Assembly (NCBI GenBank): GCA_903858275.1 | Contig: CAIOIC010000126.1 | Coordinates: forward strand, 53,082 to 117,081 | Source of the DNA: an uncultured Verrucomicrobia subdivision 3 bacterium | GTDB taxonomy: Bacteria; Verrucomicrobiota; Verrucomicrobiia; Limisphaerales; UBA11358 | DNA length: 64,000 nt | Direction: 5' to 3' | Shown here: piece after piece, positions 25,184 through 36,648 of the stretch | How the letters are laid out: every line of letters starts with the position of its first letter | How positions within the stretch are numbered: position 1 is the stretch's first letter | Notes under the pieces: generated by a model | The model's database searches: none | Told to the model about the DNA's origin: nothing | Seen by the model: only the letters and a program-made list of their open reading frames with translations | Made by a program: the position numbers and the translations under genes

Positions 25184-26851
25184 TCAGTCGTAATTCGGAT
25201 ATTCCGGCTTGAACATCTGTCCTTGGATGAACGCTGTCAAATCCGCCGGACGCGGCTGGGTGGCCAGCTTGCTCTGGTAGGCTTCCTCGGCCACGGCGAC
25301 GGCGATTTTGAGCGAAACCTCGTGGATGCGCTTGAGCGACGGGTAGATGCGGCCTTCGGCAAGTTCTTCCTCGCGCAGGAGCGAAGCGAGCGCCTTGGCG
25401 GCCGTTACAAACATGGCGTCCGTGACGCGGGTGGCGCCGGTGGCCACCACACCGAGACCCACGCCGGGAAAGATGTAGGAGTTGTTGCCCTGGCCGGGGA
25501 CGTGCGTCTTGCCCTTGTAGGTGACGGGGGCGAACGGACTGCCGCTGGCAAAAATCGCGCGGCCTTCGGTCCAGGTGTAGGCTTCCTCGGCGGTGCATTC
25601 GGCCTTGGAGGTCGGATTGGACAGCGCGAAGATGACCGGGCGGGCATTGTAACTGCCGACGAACTTGACGATTTCCTCCGTGAAGGTGCGGGGCTGGCCC
25701 GACACGCCAACGAGCATGGTGGGCTTAATCGCTTTGACAGCAGAAAGCAAATCGGCACACGGCGCATGATCATGCGCGTAGTGCAATTTGTGCTCCACCA
25801 AACCGGCGCGGCCTTTGACGATGAGGCCCTTGGAATCCACAAACCAGATGCGCTTGCGCGCTTCGGCGAGGGACAGGCCTTCTTCCATCAAGACGGCGCA
25901 GATGTTGTCGGCGATGCCCATGCCGGCTTCGCCGGCGCCCGACATCAGCACGCGATGATCACTCATCTTGCCGCCCGTCAGGCGCAGGGCCGAAAGCACG
26001 CCCGCCAGTGCCACGGAACCGGTGCCCTGAATGTCGTCGTTGAAGGTGCACAGCTGATTGCGATAGGTTTCGAGCAGGCGGAAGGCGTTGCCGTTGCCAA
26101 AATCCTCAAACTGGAGCAGGACGCCGGGGAACACTGTTTTCACCGCCGTGATGAACTCTTCCATGACGGCATCAAAGGCCTCGCCGCTGATGCGTTTTTC
26201 GCGCAGGCCAATGTAGAGCGGGTCTTTGAGGAAAGTTTCATTGTTGGTGCCCATGTCAATGGTGATGGGCAGGCACTGCGTCGGGTTGATGCCGGCGCAG
26301 GCAGTGTAGAGCGAAAGCTTGCCAATGGGGATGCCCATGCCGGAAACACCCAGGTCGCCAAGGCCGAGGATGCGTTCACCGTCCGTGACCACGATGACCT
26401 TCACGTCGCGCGTGGGCCAGTTTTCCAGGACTTTCTTGATGTTGCCTTTATCCTTCATCGAGACATACATCCCGCGCGAGCGGCGGAAAATATGGCCGAA
26501 TTCCTGACAGGCCTTGCCGACCGTCGGGGTGTAGATGATGGGCATCATTTCTTCCAGATTGTCCATGACGATGCGGTAAAACAGCGTCTCGTTGCGGTCC
26601 TGCAAACCGACCAGCTGAATGTAGCGTTCGATGTCGCTGGTCTTGTTGCGGTAATTGGTCATCACGCGCTGCACCTGATCGTCCATGGTCTGGACTTGCG
26701 GCGGCAGCAGACCGCGCAGGCCGAGCGTATCGCGTTCCGCCTCGGTGAAGGCGGTGCCTTTGTTGAAGATGGGGTTATGCAGCCATTCCACCCCTTTGCT
26801 GGGCAGGGCGCGGTTGGGACGTGGAATTCTGGTACTTTTTTTGGCGGTCAT
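25184..26851 (-). CDS. maeA: NAD-dependent malic enzyme
   Basis: The 555-residue protein carries the malic enzyme marks: IYTPTVGKACQEF, VTDGERILGLGDLG, QFEDFGNGNAF, FNDDIQGTGSVALAG and the NAD-binding GAGEAGMGIAD. It oxidatively decarboxylates malate to pyruvate in the cytoplasm. Length fits the large NAD-dependent (MaeA) class, not the shorter NADP class. The ATG at 26851 is preferred over an upstream start 24 codons earlier whose sequence looks non-coding. It is divergent from ligA with a 188-base gap. Confidence 0.93.
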   Translation of the reverse strand: MTAKKSTRIPRPNRALPSKGVEWLHNPIFNKGTAFTEAERDTLGLRGLLPPQVQTMDDQVQRVMTNYRNKTSDIERYIQLVGLQDRNETLFYRIVMDNLEEMMPIIYTPTVGKACQEFGHIFRRSRGMYVSMKDKGNIKKVLENWPTRDVKVIVVTDGERILGLGDLGVSGMGIPIGKLSLYTACAGINPTQCLPITIDMGTNNETFLKDPLYIGLREKRISGEAFDAVMEEFITAVKTVFPGVLLQFEDFGNGNAFRLLETYRNQLCTFNDDIQGTGSVALAGVLSALRLTGGKMSDHRVLMSGAGEAGMGIADNICAVLMEEGLSLAEARKRIWFVDSKGLIVKGRAGLVEHKLHYAHDHAPCADLLSAVKAIKPTMLVGVSGQPRTFTEEIVKFVGSYNARPVIFALSNPTSKAECTAEEAYTWTEGRAIFASGSPFAPVTYKGKTHVPGQGNNSYIFPGVGLGVVATGATRVTDAMFVTAAKALASLLREEELAEGRIYPSLKRIHEVSLKIAVAVAEEAYQSKLATQPRPADLTAFIQGQMFKPEYPNYD

Positions 26852-27030
26852 ATAAAATTGGTTTGCTTTGAAATGTTGTCGGATAGTTGCATCACAACTT
26901 AAACTGATACCAAAAGACGCCAAGATACGCTGATCTTTTTTTGCTCAAGCCAACCTTTTTATTGCAAGGCCGGATTTCCGGCTTAAGTCCGGCTCTGAAA
27001 AAAAGTGCCAACCGCGACCGCAGCGAATAA

Positions 27031-30366
<3,336 letters not shown>

Positions 30367-30378
30367 ATCCTAATTTAA

Positions 30379-33015
30379 TTGAAAATAAAACTGCTTCTGT
30401 TTGCCGCCATCCTCCTGCTTCCCTGGCTGAATGTCAGCGCGGTGGTGAGTGGCTGGGGGGATTCCCTCACCGCCGGATCGGGGGCCCCCGCCGGAATGTC
30501 CTATCTGGAGCAATTCCAGACGCTGAGCGGTCAGGCAATCTATAAACAAGGATGGGGTGGAAGCAATTCGACCTGGATCAAGGATCAATTCCTACTCCAA
30601 ACCAACCACTGGGGGGATCAATACATCATCATCTGGTCCGGACGGAATAACTATAACGCGCCCGCCACGGTGAAGGCCGATATCGCCGCCATGGTGGCGC
30701 ATATGACGACCACTAACTACCTCATCATGGGCATCCTTAATGGAAATTATGCCAGCGAGATTAAGGGGCAATCCGGCTACAACACGATAACCACGCTGAA
30801 CGCCGACCTGGCGGCGACCTATGGCGATAAATTTCTCGATATCCGCCGGCTCCTCGTGGATTCCTACAATCCGGCATCGAACCTGGATGTGATTGATTTC
30901 AATAATGACATCGTCCCGTCATCGCTGCGGGCCGACAATATCCATCTCACCGCTGCCGGATACGGAATCGTCGCGCAAAAGGTCTATGCCAAATATCCCG
31001 CCGCACCGGCGGGGTCTAACACCATTAACACCCTTACCGACACTTCCAGCACTGCAAGTCTGTTGGTGCCGGGAAATTGGAGTTTGGGCACGCTGCCCAC
31101 CGCTGCCAATGATGCGGTCTTGGACGTGTATGGCGGCACCGGCATCCGCACGTTGAGCGCCGGCAATGTGACCATGGGGTCACTGAATTTGATCACCAAC
31201 GCCGGCACCTACTCGATCCGCAATGACACCAGCACCGCCACCGACAGCACACTGACTTTGGGCGGCGGCATGGGCAATTCGGTTCCCGGTGCAAGTGCGA
31301 ATGACCTCCTGTTTGTCACCAACGGCACCGCCACCCTGAAGCTCATTGGCACTAACGGCGGCGGCGGCACCGGCCGGTTGCTCATCGCCCTGGCCACGAA
31401 CGGTAATTTCAACATTGCGCCCGGCAGCTCGGTAATCATGGGAGCGGATATTAACGGGACGGGCTTCGGCTTGAACAAGATGGGCGGCGGAGCTTTGACG
31501 ATCACGGGCAACTTTGGCGGCAGCGGCGGTTTGACGAACACGGCGGGATTTTTCACCAATAGCGGACTGAGCACCTATACGGGGCCGACGGTGTTCAAAG
31601 GCGGCACGAATGTATTCAACAGCATCACCAACGTCGGGGCCGGTGCGAGCGCCCTGGGTGCGCCCGCCACGGCGGACAATGGCGTTATTCATTTCCTCGG
31701 CGGCATTCTGCGTTACAATGGCATCGGCGCCTGCACCTCCGACCGCATCATTAACTGGAGCGGTGGCGGATCGTTTTGGTGCGACAACGGGACGGTTATT
31801 TTAACGGGCGGGATTACGAACAGCAACAACGCTGGCATCACGTTTCGCGGCAACGGCACCATTGTTGTGAGCGGGGTTATTACCCTTGGCAGTGGCGGTT
31901 TGACCCACGTCGAGGCTAGCACGTTGTATCTTACCAATGCCCTCAACCTGTTTACCGGCAATATAAATATCGGCAACGGCAAAATATTTGTTGATACGAT
32001 TGCCGACAGCGGGGTCGCCTGTTCCCTGGGAGCGGGAAACAGCCTCGTGTTCAATCAAACCGGCAACCAAAACAACACCTGCACGCTGCAGTTGGCGGTG
32101 ACGAATGGCAGTTCCTGTAATCGCGCCATCACTTTCAACGGCGCGCAAAACACCGGCGTGAACGGCGCCACTTTTGAAAACGCGGTGGCGGGCACCACGG
32201 CGACCTTCAGCGGCAATGTCACCTGTGTGAACTTTACGAATCTTTCAAATTTACCAAGGCTCACGCTCACTGGTGCGGGCAATGGCGTGCTCAACGGAGT
32301 TCTGGGTGTAAACACCAACCCCGCGGTGGGCATGAATGTCATCAAAAGCGGCACGGGCACCTGGGCCATCTCGGGATTGAACACCAACCGAGGACCGGTC
32401 ACGGTGAGCGCGGGCACGCTGCTGATCAATGGCAATTCCTCCGGGGCCACCAACCAGGTGACGGTGGCCAGCGGCGCCAGCGTCGGCGGCAACGGCACGA
32501 ACGGCGGCCCGGTGACCTTGAGTGCGGGCGCTTTGATGACGAATACGGCGGGCTCGCCGCTCACGATCACGAACGCGGTGACGTTGAATGGAAACACGAT
32601 GAACGTGGGATCATTGATGGCACTGGGCGCGGGCGATTATCTGTTGCTGACGAACACGGCCGGCGGCATCAGCGGCAGCTTTACCAGCGGAGTGACTGTC
32701 GGCGGAGCGGGGTTGATGGCGAACACCGTCGCGAGCATCGTGACGAGCGCCAATGCGGTGAAGTTGCATGTTGCGAATACGGGGCCGACGTATCCGGCGA
32801 CGGGGACGAACATCGCATTCACACCGATTGCGGGGAACACATTTGAATTGCGCTGGCCGACAAACTATATCGGGTGGGAGCTGCGGTCCAACACAGTGGA
32901 TGTGACGCTGACAAATTTCTGGTTTGTGGTGCCGGGCTCGACGAACACGAACAGCGTGACGATCACGATCAACCCGGCGTTGACGAATGTGTTCTACCGG
33001 ATGCAGCACCCGTAA
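30379..33015 (+). CDS. Secreted SGNH hydrolase with autotransporter-type repeats
   Basis: The 878-residue protein has a signal peptide (1 to about 21), an SGNH/GDSL hydrolase domain (about 22-215; GWGDSLTAG with the nucleophile Ser, WSGRNNYN, and DNIHLTAAGYG with the Asp-His pair) and then a long Gly/Asn/Thr-rich beta-helix region (about 216-790) with repeats like those of autotransporter passengers (LSTYTGPTVFKGGTN). The last 70 residues (LRWPTNYIGWEL ... VFYRMQHP) form the 'WP...FYR' C-terminal domain. No outer-membrane beta-barrel is present. It may deacetylate polysaccharide at the cell surface. Start is TTG. Confidence 0.75.
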   Translation: MKIKLLLFAAILLLPWLNVSAVVSGWGDSLTAGSGAPAGMSYLEQFQTLSGQAIYKQGWGGSNSTWIKDQFLLQTNHWGDQYIIIWSGRNNYNAPATVKADIAAMVAHMTTTNYLIMGILNGNYASEIKGQSGYNTITTLNADLAATYGDKFLDIRRLLVDSYNPASNLDVIDFNNDIVPSSLRADNIHLTAAGYGIVAQKVYAKYPAAPAGSNTINTLTDTSSTASLLVPGNWSLGTLPTAANDAVLDVYGGTGIRTLSAGNVTMGSLNLITNAGTYSIRNDTSTATDSTLTLGGGMGNSVPGASANDLLFVTNGTATLKLIGTNGGGGTGRLLIALATNGNFNIAPGSSVIMGADINGTGFGLNKMGGGALTITGNFGGSGGLTNTAGFFTNSGLSTYTGPTVFKGGTNVFNSITNVGAGASALGAPATADNGVIHFLGGILRYNGIGACTSDRIINWSGGGSFWCDNGTVILTGGITNSNNAGITFRGNGTIVVSGVITLGSGGLTHVEASTLYLTNALNLFTGNINIGNGKIFVDTIADSGVACSLGAGNSLVFNQTGNQNNTCTLQLAVTNGSSCNRAITFNGAQNTGVNGATFENAVAGTTATFSGNVTCVNFTNLSNLPRLTLTGAGNGVLNGVLGVNTNPAVGMNVIKSGTGTWAISGLNTNRGPVTVSAGTLLINGNSSGATNQVTVASGASVGGNGTNGGPVTLSAGALMTNTAGSPLTITNAVTLNGNTMNVGSLMALGAGDYLLLTNTAGGISGSFTSGVTVGGAGLMANTVASIVTSANAVKLHVANTGPTYPATGTNIAFTPIAGNTFELRWPTNYIGWELRSNTVDVTLTNFWFVVPGSTNTNSVTITINPALTNVFYRMQHP

Positions 33016-33153
33016 GCGGGGACGAAAGAAGCAGGCTTTGCCAGAGAGCGGATGTGTTTGCCCCCACGATGTTGTCTGCTTGTGATGAGATGTTTCGATT
33101 TGTCTGTGTCGTCAAGGTTCTGGTGTAAGGAGGGCGCCAGTTTCCATGGGCGA

Positions 33154-33795
33154 TCATCGCGGCGGCACCACTCGGGCGATCTCTTCCGCTGCCAATGCCC
33201 GCCATTGCCCCGGCGATAAATCCCCAAGCCAGTAATTTCCGATTCGCACGCGCAGGAGCCGCAGTGTCGGATGGCCGATGGCGGCCGTCATGCGCCGCAC
33301 CTGCCGGTTTTTGCCTTCGACGAGTTCCAAGCCGATCCAGCAGTCGGGAACGCTCTTGCGGAAGCGGATGGGCGGATTGCGCGGATGGATGGTGGGGCAA
33401 TTGCCAGTCCGGCTCGGACCGTCCTCGCAAGCCGATGAAATAAAATAGTGGCCGTCCGCATGGACCGGCTGCGGTTCCAATAGCCACGCTTGGCAGGGCA
33501 ATGTTTTATGGCCTTGGATCACGATTCCCCTGGTCAGTTTCTGCAAGTTTTCCGGAGTTGGAATTTTTTCCACCTGCGCCCAATACTCACGCTCGTGGGC
33601 GTGGCGCGGGTGGAGGAGCTTTTCGTTCCAATGCGGTTCATCGCTCAAGAGGAGCAGGCCTTCGGAATCCGCATCGAGCCGGCCGATGGGATAGACATTT
33701 TTCGGGAAACCAAATTCCGCCAGCGGACGGTTGGGCGAGCCGTCGCCGGTGAACTGTGAGAGCACGCCGTAGGGCTTGTGGAAGGCGATGAGCAT
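33154..33795 (-). CDS. rluE: RluE-type rRNA pseudouridine synthase
   Basis: The 213-residue protein has the short RsuA/RluE layout without an S4 domain: FHKPYGVLSQF at the start, the catalytic-Asp motif GRLDADSEGLLLL, and LVEGKNRQVRRMTAAIGHPTLRL-type ending (seen near residues 165-190). RluE converts U2457 of 23S rRNA to pseudouridine. Close relatives RluF and RsuA are longer. It is convergent with the SGNH protein gene; the 138-base gap between them holds nothing recognised. Confidence 0.87.
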   Translation of the reverse strand: MLIAFHKPYGVLSQFTGDGSPNRPLAEFGFPKNVYPIGRLDADSEGLLLLSDEPHWNEKLLHPRHAHEREYWAQVEKIPTPENLQKLTRGIVIQGHKTLPCQAWLLEPQPVHADGHYFISSACEDGPSRTGNCPTIHPRNPPIRFRKSVPDCWIGLELVEGKNRQVRRMTAAIGHPTLRLLRVRIGNYWLGDLSPGQWRALAAEEIARVVPPR

Positions 33796-33867
33796 GCGGA
33801 AAGTTTCAGCTTGAAGGTTTAAGGTTGCAAGTATGGAGTCTTCCGTGCTGGGGAATCGGCTTAAAAT

Positions 33868-33900
33868 GTTTTCGTGTGTTTCGTGTGTTTCGTGGTTAAA
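33868..33900. repeat. TTTCGTGTG-word intergenic repeat
   Basis: The word TTCGTGTG recurs in TTTTCGTGTGTTTCGTGTGT and is followed by TTTCGTGGTTAAA. It lies eight bases before the GTG start of the HAD-Nudix gene, in the gap upstream of rluE. It belongs to the same style of word-repeat as the CACGGAT and CACAGAG elements. Confidence 0.55.
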
Positions 33901-33908
33901 TCATCTTC

Positions 33909-35015
33909 GTGATCCGCAACATCATTTTCGACTGGTCGGGGACGCTCGTGGACGATTTGCCAGCGGTCTTGAAGGCGTCCAACTTTGTCCTCACGCAGTC
34001 GGGCCGTCCGGCGATGACGCTGGAAAAGTTCCGGGCGGAGTTCACGCTCCCGTTCACGAAATTCTACGACCGTCATACTCCCGGCGTGGCGATGGATCAA
34101 TTGGAGGCGTGGTTTCACGTGGAGTTTCGCCAGGCGCAGGGTTCGGTCGTGGAATTGCCGCACGCACGGAAGTTTCTGGAATTCTGCCGCGCCAAAAAGC
34201 TGCGCACGTTTTTGTTGAGCACGGTGCACGGCGAATATTTCAAAGCCCAATGCGAGGTGACCGGCTTCGATGCGTTTCTCGACCAGCCTTACACTGATGT
34301 CTGGGACAAGCGCGAAAAAATCCACGAGCTGCTCCGCGACAACCACCTGAAGCCGGACGAGACGCTGTCTGTCGGTGACATGGAGCATGACATCGAGACG
34401 GCGCGGCACGGCGGGATTCATTCCTGCGCGGTGTTGACCGGCTACAACACGCTGGAGCAACTGCGCGTCGCAAAGCCGGATTTAATTGTCGAGCATCTTT
34501 CCGAGCTGCGCGCGGTGTTGGAGAAAAATAATTTCTGTCTCAAGCCGGTGCAGCCGGAAGACAATGTTGAACCGCCGCTCGCCACCGTCGGCGCGCTGAT
34601 TTTCAATGCGCGGAACGAGGCGCTGATGATTCGCACGCACAAGTGGTCGGGCAAGTGGGGGATTCCCGGCGGCAAAATCAAGCGCGGCGAAACCGCGCTG
34701 GCCGCGCTGCGCCGCGAAATCAAGGAGGAGACCAACCTCGCCGTGACCGGCATCGAGTTTGTCCTCGTGCAGGACTGCATCAGCTCGAAGGAGTTTTACC
34801 GCGACGCGCATTTTGTGCTGCTGAACTACGTCTGCCGCGCGGCGGGGAAAAAGCTGAATGTGATCTTGAACGACGAGGGTTTTGAGTTTCGCTGGCTGCC
34901 GCTACCGGCGGTGAAAAAACTCAAGCTGAACCAGCCGACAAAGATCCTGATCGCGGCGGTGGAAAAAATCCCGAAGGCGAAAAGCGCAAAGCGGAAAGCC
35001 AAGGCGAAGAAATAG
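33909..35015 (+). CDS. HAD hydrolase-Nudix hydrolase fusion
   Basis: The 368-residue protein joins a HAD-superfamily domain (1 to about 205; motif I FDWSGTLVDD with nucleophile Asp8, motif IV SVGDMEHDIETA) to a Nudix domain (about 215-350; GGKIKRGETALAALRREIKE then ETNL, a full Nudix box with Asn for the last Gly). In motif I the usual second Asp is Ser10. A Lys-rich tail ends the protein. The folB start follows the stop after one base. One fitting role is two-step dephosphorylation of dihydroneopterin triphosphate before FolB; this is inference. Other nucleotide or phosphoglycolate roles remain possible. Start is GTG. Confidence 0.8.
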   Translation: MIRNIIFDWSGTLVDDLPAVLKASNFVLTQSGRPAMTLEKFRAEFTLPFTKFYDRHTPGVAMDQLEAWFHVEFRQAQGSVVELPHARKFLEFCRAKKLRTFLLSTVHGEYFKAQCEVTGFDAFLDQPYTDVWDKREKIHELLRDNHLKPDETLSVGDMEHDIETARHGGIHSCAVLTGYNTLEQLRVAKPDLIVEHLSELRAVLEKNNFCLKPVQPEDNVEPPLATVGALIFNARNEALMIRTHKWSGKWGIPGGKIKRGETALAALRREIKEETNLAVTGIEFVLVQDCISSKEFYRDAHFVLLNYVCRAAGKKLNVILNDEGFEFRWLPLPAVKKLKLNQPTKILIAAVEKIPKAKSAKRKAKAKK

Positions 35016-35016
35016 C

Positions 35017-35361
35017 ATGGCTAAGATTTCCATTGTTGACCTCGAAGTGTTTTATCACGTCGGCGTGCCGGACGCGGAGCGCGCGGAACCGCAGCGACTG
35101 CTGCTGACGGTGGAACTGGAATCCGATTTTTCCGCTGCCGCCAAAACCGATGCGATTGCCGACACGATTGATTATTTCGCCGTCACGCAGCGCTTGTTGA
35201 AGTTTGGCGAAGGGCGGGAATGGAAGCTGATTGAAAAACTCGCCGCCGACCTTGCGGAGACGATTCTGACCGAATTCAAACCGCAAAGCGTCTCGATCGA
35301 GGTGAAGAAATTTATTATTCCGCAGGCGCGGCATGTGTCGGTGCGGCTTGAAAAACCCTAA
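35017..35361 (+). CDS. folB: Dihydroneopterin aldolase
   Basis: The 114-residue protein matches FolB in length and pattern (ISIVDLEVFYHVGVPDAER at the start, YFAVTQRLL, WKLIEKLAADLAETIL, and the closing VSIEVKKF stretch). FolB cleaves dihydroneopterin to 6-hydroxymethyl-dihydropterin in folate synthesis. The ATG lies one base after the stop of the HAD-Nudix gene, so both are almost certainly translated from one message. FolX-type epimerases are similar in size and not excluded. Confidence 0.85.
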   Translation: MAKISIVDLEVFYHVGVPDAERAEPQRLLLTVELESDFSAAAKTDAIADTIDYFAVTQRLLKFGEGREWKLIEKLAADLAETILTEFKPQSVSIEVKKFIIPQARHVSVRLEKP

Positions 35362-35385
35362 AACACAAGACGGAATCCCATTTCA

Positions 35386-36648
35386 ATGACCACCAAGATG
35401 AAAACCACTTTGCTGCTGGCCAGCCTGGTTATTTCTACCTTCGCGGCCACCGCGGCTGAACTTCCCAAATTGATGCTGCCCGCCGGTGTTGGCGTGAACA
35501 TCCATTTCACGCGTGGTCGTGAACGAGATCTGGATATGATTGCGGCGGCCGGCTTTAAATTCATCCGCATGGATTTTACGTGGGAATCAATTGAACGGAA
35601 GAAGGGAGTCTATGATTGGTCAGCCTACGACGAATTGACCAAAAATCTGGCGCGGCGCGGCTTGCGCGCCTATTACATCCTCGATTACTCCAATCCGCTC
35701 TACGAAGAAAAGAAAGGCGTGGCGTCGCCGCAGCATCCGGAGAGCGTCGCCGCATTTGCGCGCTGGGCGGCGGCGGCGGCGAAACATTTTCAGGGTCGCC
35801 ATGTGGTGTGGGAAATCTGGAACGAGCCGAACATTTCTTTTTGGAAACCGGCCCCGGATGCGAATCAATACGCCACGCTGGCCCTCGCGACGATGAAAGC
35901 CATTCGCGCGGCCGATCCGCAGGCGACCATATTTGCGCCGGGCACATCGGGATTGCCCTGGCCTTTTCTGGAGAGTCTTTTCAAGTCCGGCGCGCTGGAA
36001 TTTCTGGATGGTGTCAGCGTGCATCCGTATCGCACGCCCAAGGCGCCGGAGACGGCGGCGAAAGATTTTCAAAAATTGCGTGAACTCATTGCCCGATACA
36101 TGCCGCCGCGACGGCGGGAACCGGTGGCGATCATCAGCGGCGAATGGGGATATGCGACCGATGTCAAAGGCGTTTCACTGGAGACCCAGGCCCGGTTTAT
36201 TGTGCGCCAGCAGCTCGCCAACCTGATGTGCGGTGTGCCGATTTCGATTTGGTATGATTGGAAAAATGATGGCAATGATCCGAACGACCGAGAGCATAAT
36301 TTTGGCACGGTCAGCATGGATCTCACGCCCAAGCCGGCCTACGTCGCCATCAAAACGCTCACTCACGAGCTGGCGGGCTTCGCTATTCGCTACCGGCTGC
36401 CAGCCGAAGGCACCAACGATTTTGTGCTCGTGCTGACGAACGCCGCTGGCGGAACCAAGCTCGCGGCGTGGACACTGGGAGAGTCTCACGCCATCAACCT
36501 TCCGCTTCCGGCGGCGGCAGCGAGGGAAATTTCCGTGGTGGATGGCGGTGGCCAGGCCGGAGCAGTCGAAACCAAAGACGGCAGCGTTACGTTGTCCATC
36601 AGCGGTATGCCGAGCTACGTCACTCTGGGGCGGGCGAAGCTGCGGTAA
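35386..36648 (+). CDS. Secreted clan GH-A glycoside hydrolase (GH39/GH5-like)
   Basis: The 420-residue protein has a signal peptide (about 1-24) and a TIM-barrel with GFKFIRMDFTWESIE, the acid/base motif VWEIWNEPN (about 145-153), SVHPYR and the nucleophile motif SGEWGY (about 249-254), followed by a small beta domain (about 340-420). The order of motifs fits clan GH-A, nearest to GH39 or GH5. The substrate cannot be told. It follows folB by 24 bases on the same strand. Its 3' end overlaps the 3' end of comEC on the other strand by 29 bases. Confidence 0.75.
   Translation: MTTKMKTTLLLASLVISTFAATAAELPKLMLPAGVGVNIHFTRGRERDLDMIAAAGFKFIRMDFTWESIERKKGVYDWSAYDELTKNLARRGLRAYYILDYSNPLYEEKKGVASPQHPESVAAFARWAAAAAKHFQGRHVVWEIWNEPNISFWKPAPDANQYATLALATMKAIRAADPQATIFAPGTSGLPWPFLESLFKSGALEFLDGVSVHPYRTPKAPETAAKDFQKLRELIARYMPPRRREPVAIISGEWGYATDVKGVSLETQARFIVRQQLANLMCGVPISIWYDWKNDGNDPNDREHNFGTVSMDLTPKPAYVAIKTLTHELAGFAIRYRLPAEGTNDFVLVLTNAAGGTKLAAWTLGESHAINLPLPAAAAREISVVDGGGQAGAVETKDGSVTLSISGMPSYVTLGRAKLR

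Noticed and set aside
25223..26902. Open frame of nearly 560 codons on the plus strand
   Set aside because: It mirrors the malic enzyme gene, which has all its family motifs; the antisense product is composition-driven.
26965..27000. Possible terminator-like hairpin GCCGG/CCGGC before ligA
   Set aside because: The stem is only about five bases and the gap lies between divergent genes, where a terminator is not expected.
31180..32597. Antisense frames rich in Val/Pro opposite the autotransporter repeats
   Set aside because: They arise from the Gly/Asn/Thr-rich repeats read backwards; the sense protein has a signal peptide and SGNH motifs.
31500..32600. Possible tandem repeat or CRISPR-like region
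   Set aside because: The similarity is at the level of degenerate protein repeats inside one long ORF; there are no identical, evenly spaced direct repeats.
34950..35015. AAAGCGCAAAGCGGAAAG stretch at the end of the HAD-Nudix gene as a further in-frame repeat
   Set aside because: It only loosely resembles the pdxJ units and could simply encode a Lys-rich tail.
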